From Mixophyes australis (Eukaryota > Chordata > Amphibia > Anura > Limnodynastidae), in the NCBI GenBank assembly GCA_036250195.1, contig JAVHZZ010000003.1, positions 336,657,875 to 336,721,874 on the forward strand: a stretch of DNA of 64,000 bases, written 5' to 3'. Made by a program: the position numbers and the translations under genes. The notes beneath the pieces are model-generated. The model was given only the letters and a program-made list of their open reading frames with translations. It had not been told where the DNA came from and made no database searches. Positions 36,186 to 47,364 of this stretch are shown here, piece by piece. Every line of letters starts with the position of its first letter. The first letter of the stretch is position 1.

Positions 36186-36409
36186 GTTTAACTGGATTGC
36201 CCAAAATGTTTGGGAAGAAGAAGAAAAAAATTGAAATATCAGGGCCTTCTAACTTTGAACACAGGGTTCACACTGGATTTGATCATAAAGAACAGAAGTT
36301 CATAGGCCTTCCTCAACAATGGCAAAGTTTGCTGGCAGACACAGCCAATAGACCTAAGCCTATGGTGGATCCATCTTGTATAACACCCATACAGCTTGCA
36401 CCCATGAAG
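36186..36409 (+). CDS. PAK5: PAK5 first coding exon (p21-activated kinase 5, residues 1-68)
   Basis: PAK5 is a neuron-enriched group II p21-activated Ser/Thr kinase acting downstream of Cdc42 on the cytoskeleton, microtubules and survival signalling. The exon begins after a T-rich tract and CAG at 36183-36185. The start ATG is at 36206-36208, so 20 nt are 5' untranslated. The 68 codons begin [17 protein letters not shown] and end QLAPMK, immediately before GTAAGG at 36410. The CRIB Cdc42/Rac-binding motif is complete at residues 11-24 (I11, S12, P14, F17, H19, H22, G24), preceded by the polybasic KKKKK. The adjoining [10 protein letters not shown] belongs to the autoinhibitory region. GPSNF and KKKKKIEIS distinguish it from PAK4 (KRKKRVEIS) and PAK6. 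The exon ends in phase 0. The remaining coding exons, including the kinase domain, are not in this window, consistent with the very long introns known for this gene. Confidence 0.97.
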
Positions 36410-36871
36410 GTAAGGTACTTAGCTGCTAAATTGTTGTTCATGTATACTTCTAATTCTTTTCATATAAATGTACAAAAATAACTTCATACTGTAAAACTAC
36501 TGTTTATTGTCTTCTACGGTAATATATACCAACAGTATGAATATATAGTTTTATTCATCTTTACCACACAGCGTTAAAGGAACAACATCAGATATAGAAC
36601 ATGTAATGTACAATTTTAAATCAATAACACCAAGGAAGTATGGATTGTCTTTTCTTAATATTATTTCACACTGGGCAGCTCTATGGAACTTCTGTCATGG
36701 ACATCGGGCCTCATCAATGTTGCTGAGTGTTGGCGCATGTTCGCTTGTCATGTTCTTTCCATTCCTGAGTAATCTGCTGCTGATGCATGCCAATCCTACT
36801 ACTGCCATTACAAGTCATGTTGTGCCAATGTTCAGTTAGACTTCCATTTTTACCTCCATACTTACAAAATA
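36410..36871. other. Start of the PAK5 intron
   Basis: The donor GTAAGG at 36410 opens the intron. No feature was recognised up to the AAATA duplication at 36867-36871. Confidence 0.6.
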
Positions 36872-37022
36872 GGAGAGATTCACTAAGGACCAGCCTACAG
36901 GACCAACAAACACGTTCCATTTTAAAGCTGAGACACACCTTTGCTGTCTAGGTTTTAGAAATTCAATGCCCTTGGATGTCTTGAATGCAGTGTCTTGAAG
37001 GAGTGTCAGCAAATTTGTCAAC

Positions 37023-38495
37023 ATCTATTATTATTATTTATTTATTTATATGGCGCTATAGATTCTGTAGCCATGGATACAGAAACAAGTAACCAATAGA
37101 CATAGAAGTAGCACAGATGAGTGTGAGTAATGCTATGGGGACTCACATAAACTGCAACAAAAGATGTGACAGGAAGAACGAGTAAGTCAGACAGTAGATA
37201 GACGTGGGACAATAGGTAGAGAGGACCTTGTCTGCGAGAGCTTACATTATAGAGGGAGTGGTGGTGAGAGACAGTAGTACCAACTGGGAAAAGATGGAGA
37301 TGGCAGGCGAGGAAGAGGAATGGTTAGAAGGTGGTAGGATATGCAAGTTTGAAAAGGTGAGTTTTGAGTGAGCGTTTGAAGGACTGAAGATTGGGGGAGA
37401 GTCGAGTGAGGCGGGATAGCGAGTTCCAAAGATTAGGGGTAGCATGGCAGAAGTCTTGGAGGCGAGCATGGGAGGAGGTAATGAGAGGTGAATGAGGCGG
37501 AGGCCAGAGGCAGAGTAGAGTGGCCGGGTAGGTCTGTACCTCGAGACAAGGTCAGAGATGTATGGAGGAGAAGTGTTGGTAAAGGCTTTGTAAGTGAGGG
37601 TAAGGAGCTCGAACTGAATTCTGAAATGGATAGGGAGCCAATAAAGGGATTTACGCAGAGAAGAAGCGTACGAGATGCGGTGGGAGAGGAAGATGAGCCT
37701 AGCCGCAGCATTCTGTATGGCTTGAAGGTCAAAAATGTGAGAGTCAGGAAGGCCAGTGAGAAGGAAATTGCAATAGTCAAGGCGAGAAATGATGAGTGGA
37801 TGGACCAGGATTTTGTTTGCTTCCTGAGAGAGGAAGGGACGGATTTTCGTGATGTTACGAAGGAGGAAGTGACAGGATTTGGCGAGGGACTAGAGATGAG
37901 AGGTAAAGCTGAAGGCTGAGTCAGGGGTGACTCCAAGGCATTGGGCTTGGGTGACAGGAGGAACAGTGATGTTGTCAATCAAGAGGGAGATATTAGAAGG
38001 GATAGCAACATTGGCACGAGGAAATATGATGAGCTCGGATTTGGAGATGTTGATTTTCAGGAAGCCCTGTGACATCCAGATAGTTACAGCAGACAAACAG
38101 CTAGATACCTGAGTTAGGAAGGCGGGAGAGAGGTCAGGGGAGGAAAGATAGATTTGCGTATCTTCAGCATAGAGGTGTTCTTGGAGGCTAAATGATTGAA
38201 TGAGTTCACCGAGAGAGGTGGTGTAGGGAGAGAAGAGCAGAAGGCCAAGGACAGAGCCTTGTGGGACTCCAATAGAAAGGGAAAGAGGGGGAGGAAAAGT
38301 CAGAAGCAGACATGCTAAAAGGTAGGAGGCAATACAGGAGAAAGCTGTTTCGCAAAGACCTAGGGAGTGAAGGGTGGTGAGGAGAAGAGAGGATCGACGG
38401 TGTCAAAAGCAGCAGAGAGGTCGAGGAGTACGAGGAGGAAGAAGTGACCTTTGGACTTAGCTGAGTGTAAGTAATTTGTTACTTTAGTGAGGGCA
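37023..38495 (-). mobile_element. L2-like LINE, 5'-truncated
   Basis: On the - strand the element runs from the reverse transcriptase palm to a 3' end reading 'gcgccatataaataaataaa' and an ATT-rich tail at 37023-37045. Its 3' untranslated part contains 'aatgtaagctctcgcag', similar to the 3' end of the fragment at 12534-12680. The 5' end stops near motif A of the reverse transcriptase, the usual result of incomplete reverse transcription. It lies inside the TIR element at 36872-39816. Confidence 0.88.
37242..38455 (-). pseudogene. L2-like reverse transcriptase, C-terminal part, disrupted
   Basis: The encoded enzyme of L2-type LINEs nicks DNA and copies its own RNA at the target. Reading the - strand, motifs appear in order: [12 protein letters not shown] (motif A, about 38390-38430), GVPQGSVLG (motif B, near 38265), [10 protein letters not shown] (motif C, 38160-38171), [32 protein letters not shown] (near 37770-37790), AIQNAAARL and LYWLP. 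Motif C is normally YADD, and the first Asp is Glu here. A TAG at 37890-37892 interrupts the frame after the LGVTPDS segment. The reading frame is otherwise open on both sides of that stop in the parts I translated. The endonuclease domain is absent through truncation, so the copy is inactive. Confidence 0.88.
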
Positions 38496-39821
38496 GTTTA
38501 AAGCTTAATTGCTTTGGGTGTTGTTACTGATATGTTAAAAGTTTGAAAGCTGCTCTTCATAAAAGGCCACAGTACAGACATAGTTTCACTATAATTATTA
38601 CTGTCAACGATTGCTGTGTCTAGATGACCCACAAGCAAGGAATGTTCACATACACCTTAATGAGAAAATAGGGAATACATACTGCACAACTAAGACATCA
38701 TCATGTATCTCCAAATTTCTAATGTTTATGAAACAAATCTAAGCCACACTGTAATATATAATGCATTCAATTCACTACAATTACTATGATGAAGGTGCTA
38801 TTACTTCAAAACATGGGTGACTACATTTAAAGCATTGTATATTACTGTGTGCCCCTATGAGAACATAAATGGCACAACAAGTCAGTGCAATTTTATCTAT
38901 CTTACCAAGGGAGGGCTGATAATGTTCATAAGTGGCCCAGGATAAAGCCATACCAGTTAAGGAATGCAGAAGTAGCCATTCATAACAAGCTAGCCGCTGT
39001 GTCCTACTGCCCGATAATCATTACTATACCTGTTTCCTATGCCAGTCTTGAGGAAATATATGCTGTGTGTCAGAGATGGTACAGTCCTGCCTCTAATCTC
39101 TTCCAGTGTCACTGGTGCCTGTAAGTAAAGCGAGTAGAGACAGGCAGGCGCACACAGGCCACTCACTCTTGGCCACCTGTGATCATCTTCTCACTGCATT
39201 GTCATAGACGTCATTTTGGGGACCAAACACTGCAATATTTGGCCAACTAAAAGACATCGCAGTGTGTGTGCTACCACTATTAACACAACAACGGCATTCA
39301 CCCACTCGTGGTGTGTTACCCTGTGCAGTGTTTACCATATGGCAGGAAACAACTCTTTTTTTTCTTTTATAAGCGATCACTAATGCCTATGAAATAATAC
39401 TATTCAGTACTCGTTCCATGAGTATTCAATGCTAACGCGTGATGAAGCATGTAGACGTGAAAACATAGAGCTGTATATATTGATCAATAGTCCGTAATGA
39501 AAGAGCTGTTTCTGCTGCATTCACAGCAGGATAAACCCAGCAGAGGCTAACACACCACAGGTAGGTAGTAAGGTTACTCCTCTGACCCAATAGACACATA
39601 GCATTTCCCCACATCAAGATGAGCATAGGCTGTGTCATCATTCCTTCCCAATGCAACTCAGGACAATGTGCCACAGGTGGATAAAACTGATGTTTGCAAG
39701 TAGCCTTAGTAAGTAAATAGCCATATAGTCATAGAAGTGCTGTATACTTAAACTCTACATGGAAGCTCAGCACTTCTATCAGGGCTGGCCCTGTCAACTG
39801 CTTAGTGAATCTCTCCAAATA

Positions 39822-41507
39822 CTTGAATATTTGTTCAGGCTACCAATAATGCATTTTTCTACTTCAAACATCGACCTGTCATGCTATTAGATGTGCTTTT
39901 ATTCTACAAAATGATGTTCTTCAAATAAAACCTCTATTACTATGCAAATGTGTGTGTAAATCCAGAATATGAACCTGTAAGCACTACAGTATTTACCTAT
40001 TGTTAGAATAGTGTTCCGCTTTTTCAGTTTTTGTTTCTGTAAATCCTTCATTAACACTGAGGATGCAATTACATTTTAATCATATAAATATAATGAAAAC
40101 ATATATACACATTTTTTATAGTCCATGCTGATGTGTATAATCTTTTCACCTTCAGAGCCCCCTTAAACTGGAACGAGAAGCTTCAACTAAGGTAGGCAAC
40201 AGATCCATGTCATATGAGGCAACAATGTGTCATATTAAAGGGGAAGTATCACTTTTTTTCCCAAATTTATATGTGCTCTAATAAACATGTTCTGATCTGC
40301 GTGAAATAGCAAGAGATTTACTGAGATGTTTCTCCCTCTATTGTCTGTCTTCATACACTTGTTTTCTTAATACAGTCCCTGTCTCTTATCACTGATCCAT
40401 TGTAACAAGGATTACCTGAGATCCCATGAGAGTTCTCACTATGTAATTACTGTAAACGTAGACCAAGCAACAGTAGACTGAACAGAACAGATCACTTTTC
40501 AGTAGTCTCTAGTCTCTTACCACCTCACTCTTAACCTGACAGCCCCTTCTCCCTGCTTGAGTATCTTCACTACATAAATGACTGCACAGGAGAAAAGATT
40601 CTTCTAATTCTGCCAAAGAGTACAGTAAAATGGAAACAGCTGCATTTATGGTTAATAGAAAATAATGTCACCATATTATTCATAGTTAAAAGAAATGATA
40701 CTCCCCCTTTAATAGTTTTGTTCTGTTTGAATTACTGCTGAATAAATCAAACAGAACTGCAAAGCACTCACAATAGCTAGATTACATTTTTTTTTATGAA
40801 AAAGGGTAATTTTTTTTTAATTCTGAAGATGCGGAACACTGACCTGTCTTCATATTATTTTTGAAGCAGTAAGTAGTGTCTGACAGCAATAGGAGATTTC
40901 CTTGCATTAGGCTAATCATCAGAACCACCATCAAAAAATTCAGGACCCTGACATGTACTGCCAACTTAATCATCCTAGATTTTTAAGACAAAACAATACA
41001 AACACAACACTGCACATAATTGATGGCATTATACTAAATTTAGCAACCAGGCAGACACTTATTGGAACCAGTGTAGAACTTTATCTGTACAAATATAAAA
41101 AGTACATCTAAGTGCAAAAACCATAAGAGGGACAGGGTGAATAAAAAAAAAGGTTCTGTCAATTAAAGTGGGGGAGTTGGAAGGCATGTGAATTAAAATA
41201 TATTAGTGAAAGTACAGAGGGAAATGATGGGAATTATTTATCATGTCAGAATATGTAACAAATGACTATTAATACTTGAATCCGCTTCACGCAGAATACC
41301 TTTTGTAAATTTATGTGAAGCCGCCACACTGCAGGTTGAAGTTTAAAAACATCATCAAGTGTGAACTGACAATATTCAAAACTGAACGTTGTTGTCACGA
41401 TAACAAAAAAATAGTTATTGGATCTCAGGGCGGGGAGTAGGTTGCGAGTGTGGGCTCTAGGGTTAGCAGTCACCAGCGGGTGGATGTGTCCCATGATTGA
41501 CCAAGCA
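39822..41507. other. PAK5 intron; holds one candidate microexon
   Basis: AT-rich intronic DNA without a recognised repeat, apart from the splice-bordered interval at 40156-40191. Confidence 0.5.
40156..40191 (+). CDS. Candidate 36-nt PAK5 cassette microexon
   Basis: The interval is bounded by a good acceptor ('tcttttcaccttcag', with a branch-like CTGAT about 35 nt upstream) and by AAG followed by GTAGGC at 40192. It is 36 nt long, in phase 0 at both ends, and open. Spliced after the upstream PAK5 exon it would add SPLKLEREASTK directly after APMK without shifting the frame. Short in-frame exons are common in neuronal genes, and PAK5 is neuronal. The donor is not ideal at +4 and +6, and a matching AG...GT pair can arise by chance. 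I know of no documented PAK5 exon of this sequence, so this is a prediction. Confidence 0.3.
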
Positions 41508-41720
41508 GAGGACCAAGGGTTAATCTTGTAAACTTAATCCACAATCAGGCTCAGTACACAGAGAGGGAATTTAATTAGAGAGCTTCCAAGGGTTAATCTG
41601 ACATGTGTAGCATACAGTCAGGCCAGTACACAGAGAGGCAACATATAATAAGCAAAGTTCCAAGGGTTAATCTAGTACGCGTAGTCAGATAGTCAGGCAA
41701 GGTCAGAACACAGGTTAGCA
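41508..41720. repeat. ~64-bp unit, three tandem copies
   Basis: The phrase 'ccaagggttaatct' occurs at about 41513, 41588 and 41660, each followed by a variable stretch and then 'agtcaggc'/'atcaggct' and 'acacagagagg' or similar. The copies have diverged. The following sequence to about 41960 ('gtgccggcgctgccttttcc') resembles the 5' part of an inverted gypsy LTR, so the array could be part of such an LTR. Confidence 0.5.
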
Positions 41721-42961
41721 GAAGCAAGCAGGTTAACAAGGAGCTGCAAACTGAAAAACACAATGACGTAGTAATTGCTGTAGTGAAAGGATGTCCCCTT
41801 TATTGTAGCGGCCAGGTACTGTCTGATGATGTTACTGGGCTGTCAGGGGAGTTTGGACATGTGTAGAATGCCAGTGTTTCCCGACTAGTGCCGGCGCTGC
41901 CTTTTCCTTAGATGTCGGGCCACAACTGCAAAGTGCAGAGAAACGTACAGTGAGAAAAAGGCTTGGCCTGACAGGAAGGGTTTGATGATATTGTTATTTT
42001 AACAAAAAGCATAAGACAGAGTGGGACATGTTTTACATGATTGTTAATAAGTATATATTGTAAATAGGCTTATTCTTAGGCTGTACTATAAAGGTTAGAT
42101 TCTTTAAAACTGCAGGGCAGGTACACTTTATCCTATGTGCTTGGATATTAAGCAACTGCTAGGCATCACACATCACTTTAAAGGCTTTATTGTGCTGACT
42201 AATGCTTTTACAGTACAGATCTCAGTGTCACAAATATAGTGCTAGGGTCTGTCTACGCCGGTAGTTTTTCTTACATTTCATTGGCCAACCAGGCCCCTTT
42301 TTTGTTTCAATCCAACGGGATCATTATCTGTTGTTTAGTACTTTTCTTTTTCGTATGTTTCAATAAACACATTAAGAATCTTTTTTACTTGCTGGTGCTC
42401 GTCTGCTTCCTTCTAGGAATTTTGTTGAGTCTATAGTTAGGTATTTAGCTGGCAATCTGCAGAGCAAACAGAGTTAAACATTTGTACAGTAGTGCACCTT
42501 AGTTAAAGAGATACAAGTGGAGGACATATGTGTGACAAAATAATAGTAGAGCCAGATTTAACTTACATATTTTGAAGCGGTTTAAAAGCATCTCTTTCCA
42601 CAGCTAGTTGGCAGCTGATAGTGTGTCTGCGAACAAACAGAACACCTGCAGAGGACTCTTTTTTAAAGGCATGGTGGGAGTGTCATTCCTAACTTGGGCT
42701 GTGGGAGGAGGGTGAACTATTTAAACGAGACTAAACTATTTTAACCTCTCTTTTTCTTTTGTGACAGTGGCCGATGTCTAGGGAGCTGGACTTTGTTAGT
42801 TTAGCGTTAGAGTCACAAGAAAAGTGTGTGCAAACTTTGTTATAAATTACTTTGCCATCCTGACAATGAAAAGAAAAGTAAAACCAATAAGGTGTTTGTG
42901 TGTGCATCACTGGAAGTGTGCCCGTGTCACAAGATATATATACATACATACATATACTGCC
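41721..42961. other. Possible LTR scrap, otherwise unclassified
   Basis: The section to about 41990 may belong to a decayed LTR on the - strand. Beyond it the DNA is AT-rich with no recognised feature. Confidence 0.3.
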
Positions 42962-43276
42962 AGAGTCATTAAGGAGAGTAAAGCATACAAAAGGAGTAAC
43001 TTTGCACCTGGGCAAAACCATGTTGCATTGAAGGAGGTAGTAAATTTCAAATGTTGAAACATATTTATAGTTGGGGTGGGGCATGTACTAGATCAATTTT
43101 AAATTTCAGTAAAAAATTAAAGCTATCAAATATTTTTGTGCTACATGAAAAAACAGCCAGTATTTAACTTATGTGCAAAATAATAAACTAATTTGTACCC
43201 CTTGCATTGTAACATGGTTTGTCCCAGAGAACATTTACTCCTTTTTTTACCTTACTTTCCTTAATGACTCAGGCCC
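42962..43276. mobile_element. Diverged MITE related to 24384-24716
   Basis: It shares with 24384-24716 the phrases 'gggcaaaaccatgttgcatt', 'gtgctacatgaaaaaacagc', 'agtatttaacttatgtgcaa' and 'cccttgcattgtaacatgg', and ends CTTAATGACTCAGGCCC. The arms still pair but with many more mismatches than in the other copy, so it is older or has been converted less. Confidence 0.65.
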
Positions 43277-43403
43277 ATATAGTATAGCTCTAATATACAT
43301 TACAATATTTACTGCTGCTTGTCTCTGCTCCAATTCAGCGATTTCCTTCTGCACAGCTGGTTCCTCAGATCCGCAAAAACATAAAGGTTTGATTAATACA
43401 ACC

Positions 43404-44683
43404 CTTACACCAACTCCCACACGGTATCAATATAACCCCTGCACCAACTTGTAGATGGTATTAATACAACCTCCGCACCAACTCCCACATGGCATTAATA
43501 TAACCCTTGTACCAACTTCCACATGGCATTAATACAAACCCTGCACCAACTCCCACATGGTATCAATACTACTCCCTCACACCAACTCCCACATGACATT
43601 AATACAACTCCCGCACCAACTCCCACATGGTATTAATACAACCCCTGCGCCAACACCCACATGGCATTAATACAACCCCTGCGCCAACTCCCACAGGGTA
43701 TTAATACAACCCTCACACATGTCATTAATAAAACCCCATGCACCAACTCCAACATGGCATTATTACAACCCTCACACCAACTTCCACATGGCATTTATAC
43801 AACCCCTGCACCAACTCCCACATGATATCAATACAACTCCCGCACTAACTCCCACATGACATTAATACAACCCTTGTACCAACTCCCACATGGTATTAAT
43901 GCAACCCTCACACCAATTCACACATTGCATTAATACAACCCCTGCGCCAACACCCACATGGCATTAATACAACCCCTGCGCCAACTCCCACATGGTATTA
44001 ATACAACCCTCACACATGGCATTAATAAAACCCCATGCACCAACTCCAACATGGCATTATTACAACCCTCACACCAACTTCCACATGGCATTTATACAAC
44101 CCCTGCACCAACTCCCACATGGTATCAATACAACTCCCGCACTAACTCCCACATGACATTAATACAACCCTTGTACCAACTCCCACATGGTATTAATGCA
44201 ACCCTCACACCAATTCCCACATGGCATTAATGCAACCCCTGCATCAACTCCCACATGGTTATTAATACAACCCTCACACCAACTCCCACATGGCATTTAT
44301 ACAACCTCTGCACCAACTCCCACATGGTATTAATACAACCCACTCACCAACTCCTACATGGCATAAATACACCCCCTGCACCAACTCCCACATGGTATTA
44401 ATACAACCCCTGCACCAACTCCCACATAGTATTAATACAACCCTCACACCAACTCCCACATGATATTAATACAACTCCCGCACCAACTCCCACATGACAT
44501 TAATAGAACCCCGCAACAATTCCCACATGGCATTAATACAACCCCTGCGCCAACTCCCACATGGTATTAATACAACCCTCACACATGGCATTAATACAAC
44601 CCCTGCGCCAACTCCCACATGGTATTAATACAACCCTCACACATGGCATTAATAAAACCCCATGCACCAACTCCCACATGGCG
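43404..44683 (+). repeat. 34-bp minisatellite with ~297-bp higher-order repeat
   Basis: About 37 imperfect copies of a unit of the form ACCAACTCCCACATGGTATT, AATACAACCCCTGC. Variant units recur in the same order: the block starting 'acccctgcgccaacaccc' at about 43641 is repeated from about 43938 with few differences, an approximately 297-bp higher-order unit. No gene runs through the array; open frames there come from the periodicity. Confidence 0.93.
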
Positions 44684-45387
44684 TTGGTGCCGGAAAGAAT
44701 CCAACTCGCATTCAAAAAGAGTCACACTTAGGACTTGATAGATAGATGTTCTTTTAAACAAGTTATAAACATGTTAGTGAGATAGTATATTGCTGCCAAA
44801 TGTTAAACATAGACCGTGTAGCCCAACGCTTGCCTTAATAAGCTCATATGCTCAGTAATGGTTCAGCAACCCATGTTGTAGCATGGGGATAGTTGGTGCT
44901 GGGTATTAGGCAGCTGTGCTCCACTTCCCTGTTAGTTTGAACCAACTCTCTGATATATTCACGTCACTTGTACCTTGAAATTTCATCATATATATCTGAT
45001 TCGAGGTATTGTAGCCTCCTATTAGCCTAAGACTGTACAAAGATGTGCTGAAGATATACTTTTACTGTACATATGTATGCCCTACCTACCTTATTTCCTC
45101 CCTCTCCGCTGCTTTCCTTCCACTTTCCCAGATGCAGTTCTAAATAATGGGGTGATAGTGTAGCTACTCTAGTGGTGCTTCCTGAGTGTAGCTATGTGGA
45201 CTCTGTGTTACTCCTGTTGGTAAGCAGGCCTCTATGTGTATGCCGGAATGACCGACTCTTTCAGAATACCCCCTGTGACCTTGTGATGGCAGCACAGCTA
45301 ACCACAGATAATATCTGATTCATTACTAGGTGTACAGCATATTTATGCTATTTTCATCATGTTATTAATTAAGTCATTAGTGTATTG
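44684..45387. other. No recognised feature
   Basis: AT-rich spacer between the minisatellite and the hAT-like element. Confidence 0.35.
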
Positions 45388-45395
45388 GTACTCAC

Positions 45396-47057
45396 CAGAG
45401 CCTTAACTAGACATTTTAGTGCGCTGGGCGGGAGAGACCACTGGCACCACCTCCCCCTCGAAAAAAAAAAACAACACTACAGGAGGGAACGTAACCATCC
45501 TACTGTGGGTGTGTGTCTAGCTCTTTGCAAGTTCTTGCCCGTCCAGGGGGATGACCGCCCTCGTTACGGTCCTGCCGAGACACAACACTGACAGTGACAG
45601 TTAACAATACTAAGCAGTCCACTAAACTGGGCCTACTAATAACAGGGGATACCTACTGTGGTGTATCGAGACTCTTGAAAGTCTAGAACTCCCTTCACCA
45701 CACCCCAGGGTAAACATTTGTTTTTGTTTTTTTAAATATATAAAAATGAAGATAAAAAAAATTCTTCCTTTTTTTTTCCCCACTATAAAGCATCAAATAT
45801 TTTTAAAGTACACAAATTTAGTATTCTACTCGGGAAAATCAGATAAAGTCTGTAGTAAACTTATGAATTCCCTATTCTGAAAAAGTAACATTTGATGTCA
45901 TATTTCTCATGTTTGAATATATATTTTTCTGCATAGTCCATTTATAATAAAAAATATATTTATGCCAATATGGTCCCAAAATATAACCCACGTGTTCAAA
46001 TAAACCCCAAAACATTTGCTTGGCTATGGTAAAAAAAAAGTAAATAAAAAAAAATACATAATTTCTTATGAAGCAGATCATGAACGAGCACGTGTGATAA
46101 TGGCCCCTGCTGTGTACAAAGAAGTTTATTCTTCGCTAGTGGCAACAGTGGCGAGTGAAGCACTTCCAATATGTTCCTTTAGAAAAAAGTTTATTACGAG
46201 ATCAGCAAATTCAACCCCTAGGTAGCCGATGTAGACATGCATGAGACACCCCCCTCTCCTCTGCTCCCTCTCCCCCTCACATCTGCTCCCCCTCTCCTCT
46301 GATGCCAATCCCCCATCTCCTTTGCTCCCCTGCTCCCCCTCTCCCCCTATCCTCTACTCCACATCTCCCCTGCTCATCTGCAGCCACTCTCTCTTCTGCT
46401 CCCCCTCTCCTCTGCTGTCAATCTCCCCCTCTTCTCTGCTTCCCCTCTCCTCAGCTCCCCCTTTTCTCTGCTGTCAATCTCCCCCACTCATCTGCTGCCC
46501 TTCTCCTCTGCTCCAAATCTCCCCCGCTCATCTGCTGCCCCTCTCCTCTGCTCCAAATCTCCCCCGCTCATCTGCTCCCCCTCTCCTCTGCTCCAAATCT
46601 CCCCCGCTCATCTGCTCCCCCTCTCCTCTGCTCCAAATCTCCCCCGCTCATCTGCTCCCCCTCTCTGGTCCAAATCTCCCCCGCTCATCTGCTCCCCCTC
46701 TCCTCTGCTCCAAATCTCCCCCACTCATCTGCTCCCCATGTCCTCTGCTGTCAATCTCCCCCACTCATCTGCTCCAAATCTCCACCTCTCCTTTGCTCCA
46801 AATCTCCCCTGCTCATCTGCTCCACGTTCTTTGTACTTACCTTGGGTCTCTTCTCAGTTTGCCTCCTTGCTGGTGGCGCTGCAGGAAGCAGGCGCTTGTC
46901 TCCTTAGTTGCGGTCTCTTTCCAGGGGGAAGGAAGGTGCTGCTCACATAAATACCAGGAGTGGATTTGATTGGGGCAAATAGCGGGCGGCCATGGCGCCC
47001 CCTCAGCCTTGCGCCCTGGGCGGTTGCATCGGCTGCACCGCCCTAGTTACGGCTCTG
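45396..47057. mobile_element. hAT-like non-autonomous element with internal minisatellite
   Basis: The left end CAGAGCCTTAACTAG is mirrored by CTAGTTACGGCTCTG at the right. Eight-base flanks GTACTCAC (45388-45395) and ATACTCAC (47058-47065) match at seven of eight positions, the size expected for hAT target duplications. The ends carry 'gcgctgggcgggag' and 'gcgccctgggcggttg', a phrase typical of abundant hAT-derived frog elements. No transposase was recognised in the 1.66 kb, and part of the interior is the CT-rich array at 46240-46840. Confidence 0.75.
46240..46840 (+). repeat. CT-rich ~40-bp minisatellite inside the hAT-like element
   Basis: The unit is of the form CTGCTCCAAATCTCCCCCGC, TCATCTGCTCCCCCTCTCCT. 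At least six well-conserved copies lie between 46500 and 46740, with looser copies on both sides. Long open frames across it reflect the stop-poor composition and are not genes. Confidence 0.9.
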
Positions 47058-47065
47058 ATACTCAC

Positions 47066-47364
47066 CTTCCCAACCATGGCCTTATTTGTGCGAAGTTTGT
47101 ATGTTCTCCCCGTGTTTGCGTGGGTTTCCTCCGGGTGCTCCAGTTTCCTCCCACACTCCAAAAAAACAAAAAACAATCTGGTAGGTTAATTGGCTGCTAA
47201 CAAATTGACCCTAGTCTCTCTCAGTCTGTGTGTGTGTGTGTGTGTGTCTGTGTGTGTGTTAGGGAATTTAGACTGTAAGGCCCAATGGGGCAGGGACTGA
47301 TGTGAGTGAGTTCTCTGTACAGCGCTGCGAAATTAGTGGCGCTATATAAATAAATGATGATGAT
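47066..47364 (+). mobile_element. tRNA-headed SINE, head truncated
   Basis: It starts 'cttcccaaccatggccttat' and continues with 'ctccccgtgtttgcgtgggt', 'cccacactccaaaa', a GT microsatellite at 47229-47258, 'agggaatttagactgtaagg' and 'gcgctatataaataaatgat'. It abuts the right end of the hAT-like element, whose duplication overlaps its start. Confidence 0.87.

Larger units (their letters stand above)
36872..39816. mobile_element. TIR element with 5-bp AAATA duplication, split by an L2 LINE
   Basis: GGAGAGATTCACTAAG at 36872 is mirrored by CTTAGTGAATCTCTCC ending at 39816. AAATA lies immediately outside both ends (36867-36871 and 39817-39821). The next bases, GGACCAGCC and GGCTGGCCCTG, also pair with small gaps. 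Removing the L2 insertion leaves roughly 1.45 kb. No transposase was recognised in the remainder, so it is probably non-autonomous. Superfamily is unknown. Confidence 0.6.

Noticed and set aside
36206..36481. Reading the PAK5 frame on past 36409 as coding
   Set aside because: GTAAGG follows the conserved APMK end exactly where the family exon ends. The downstream residues have no similarity to the kinase.
37433..37978. 181-codon Ser/Leu-rich open frame on the - strand
   Set aside because: It is out of frame with the recognisable L2 reverse transcriptase, which runs through the same bases in another frame with family motifs.
43404..44683. CRISPR-like array
   Set aside because: Units are directly adjacent with no unique spacers, and the genome is eukaryotic. 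It is a minisatellite.
46241..46969. 242-codon Pro/Ser/Leu-rich open frame on the + strand, with an overlapping 201-codon frame
   Set aside because: Both are translations of the CT-rich minisatellite inside the hAT-like element. Two frames open at once points to composition, not coding.
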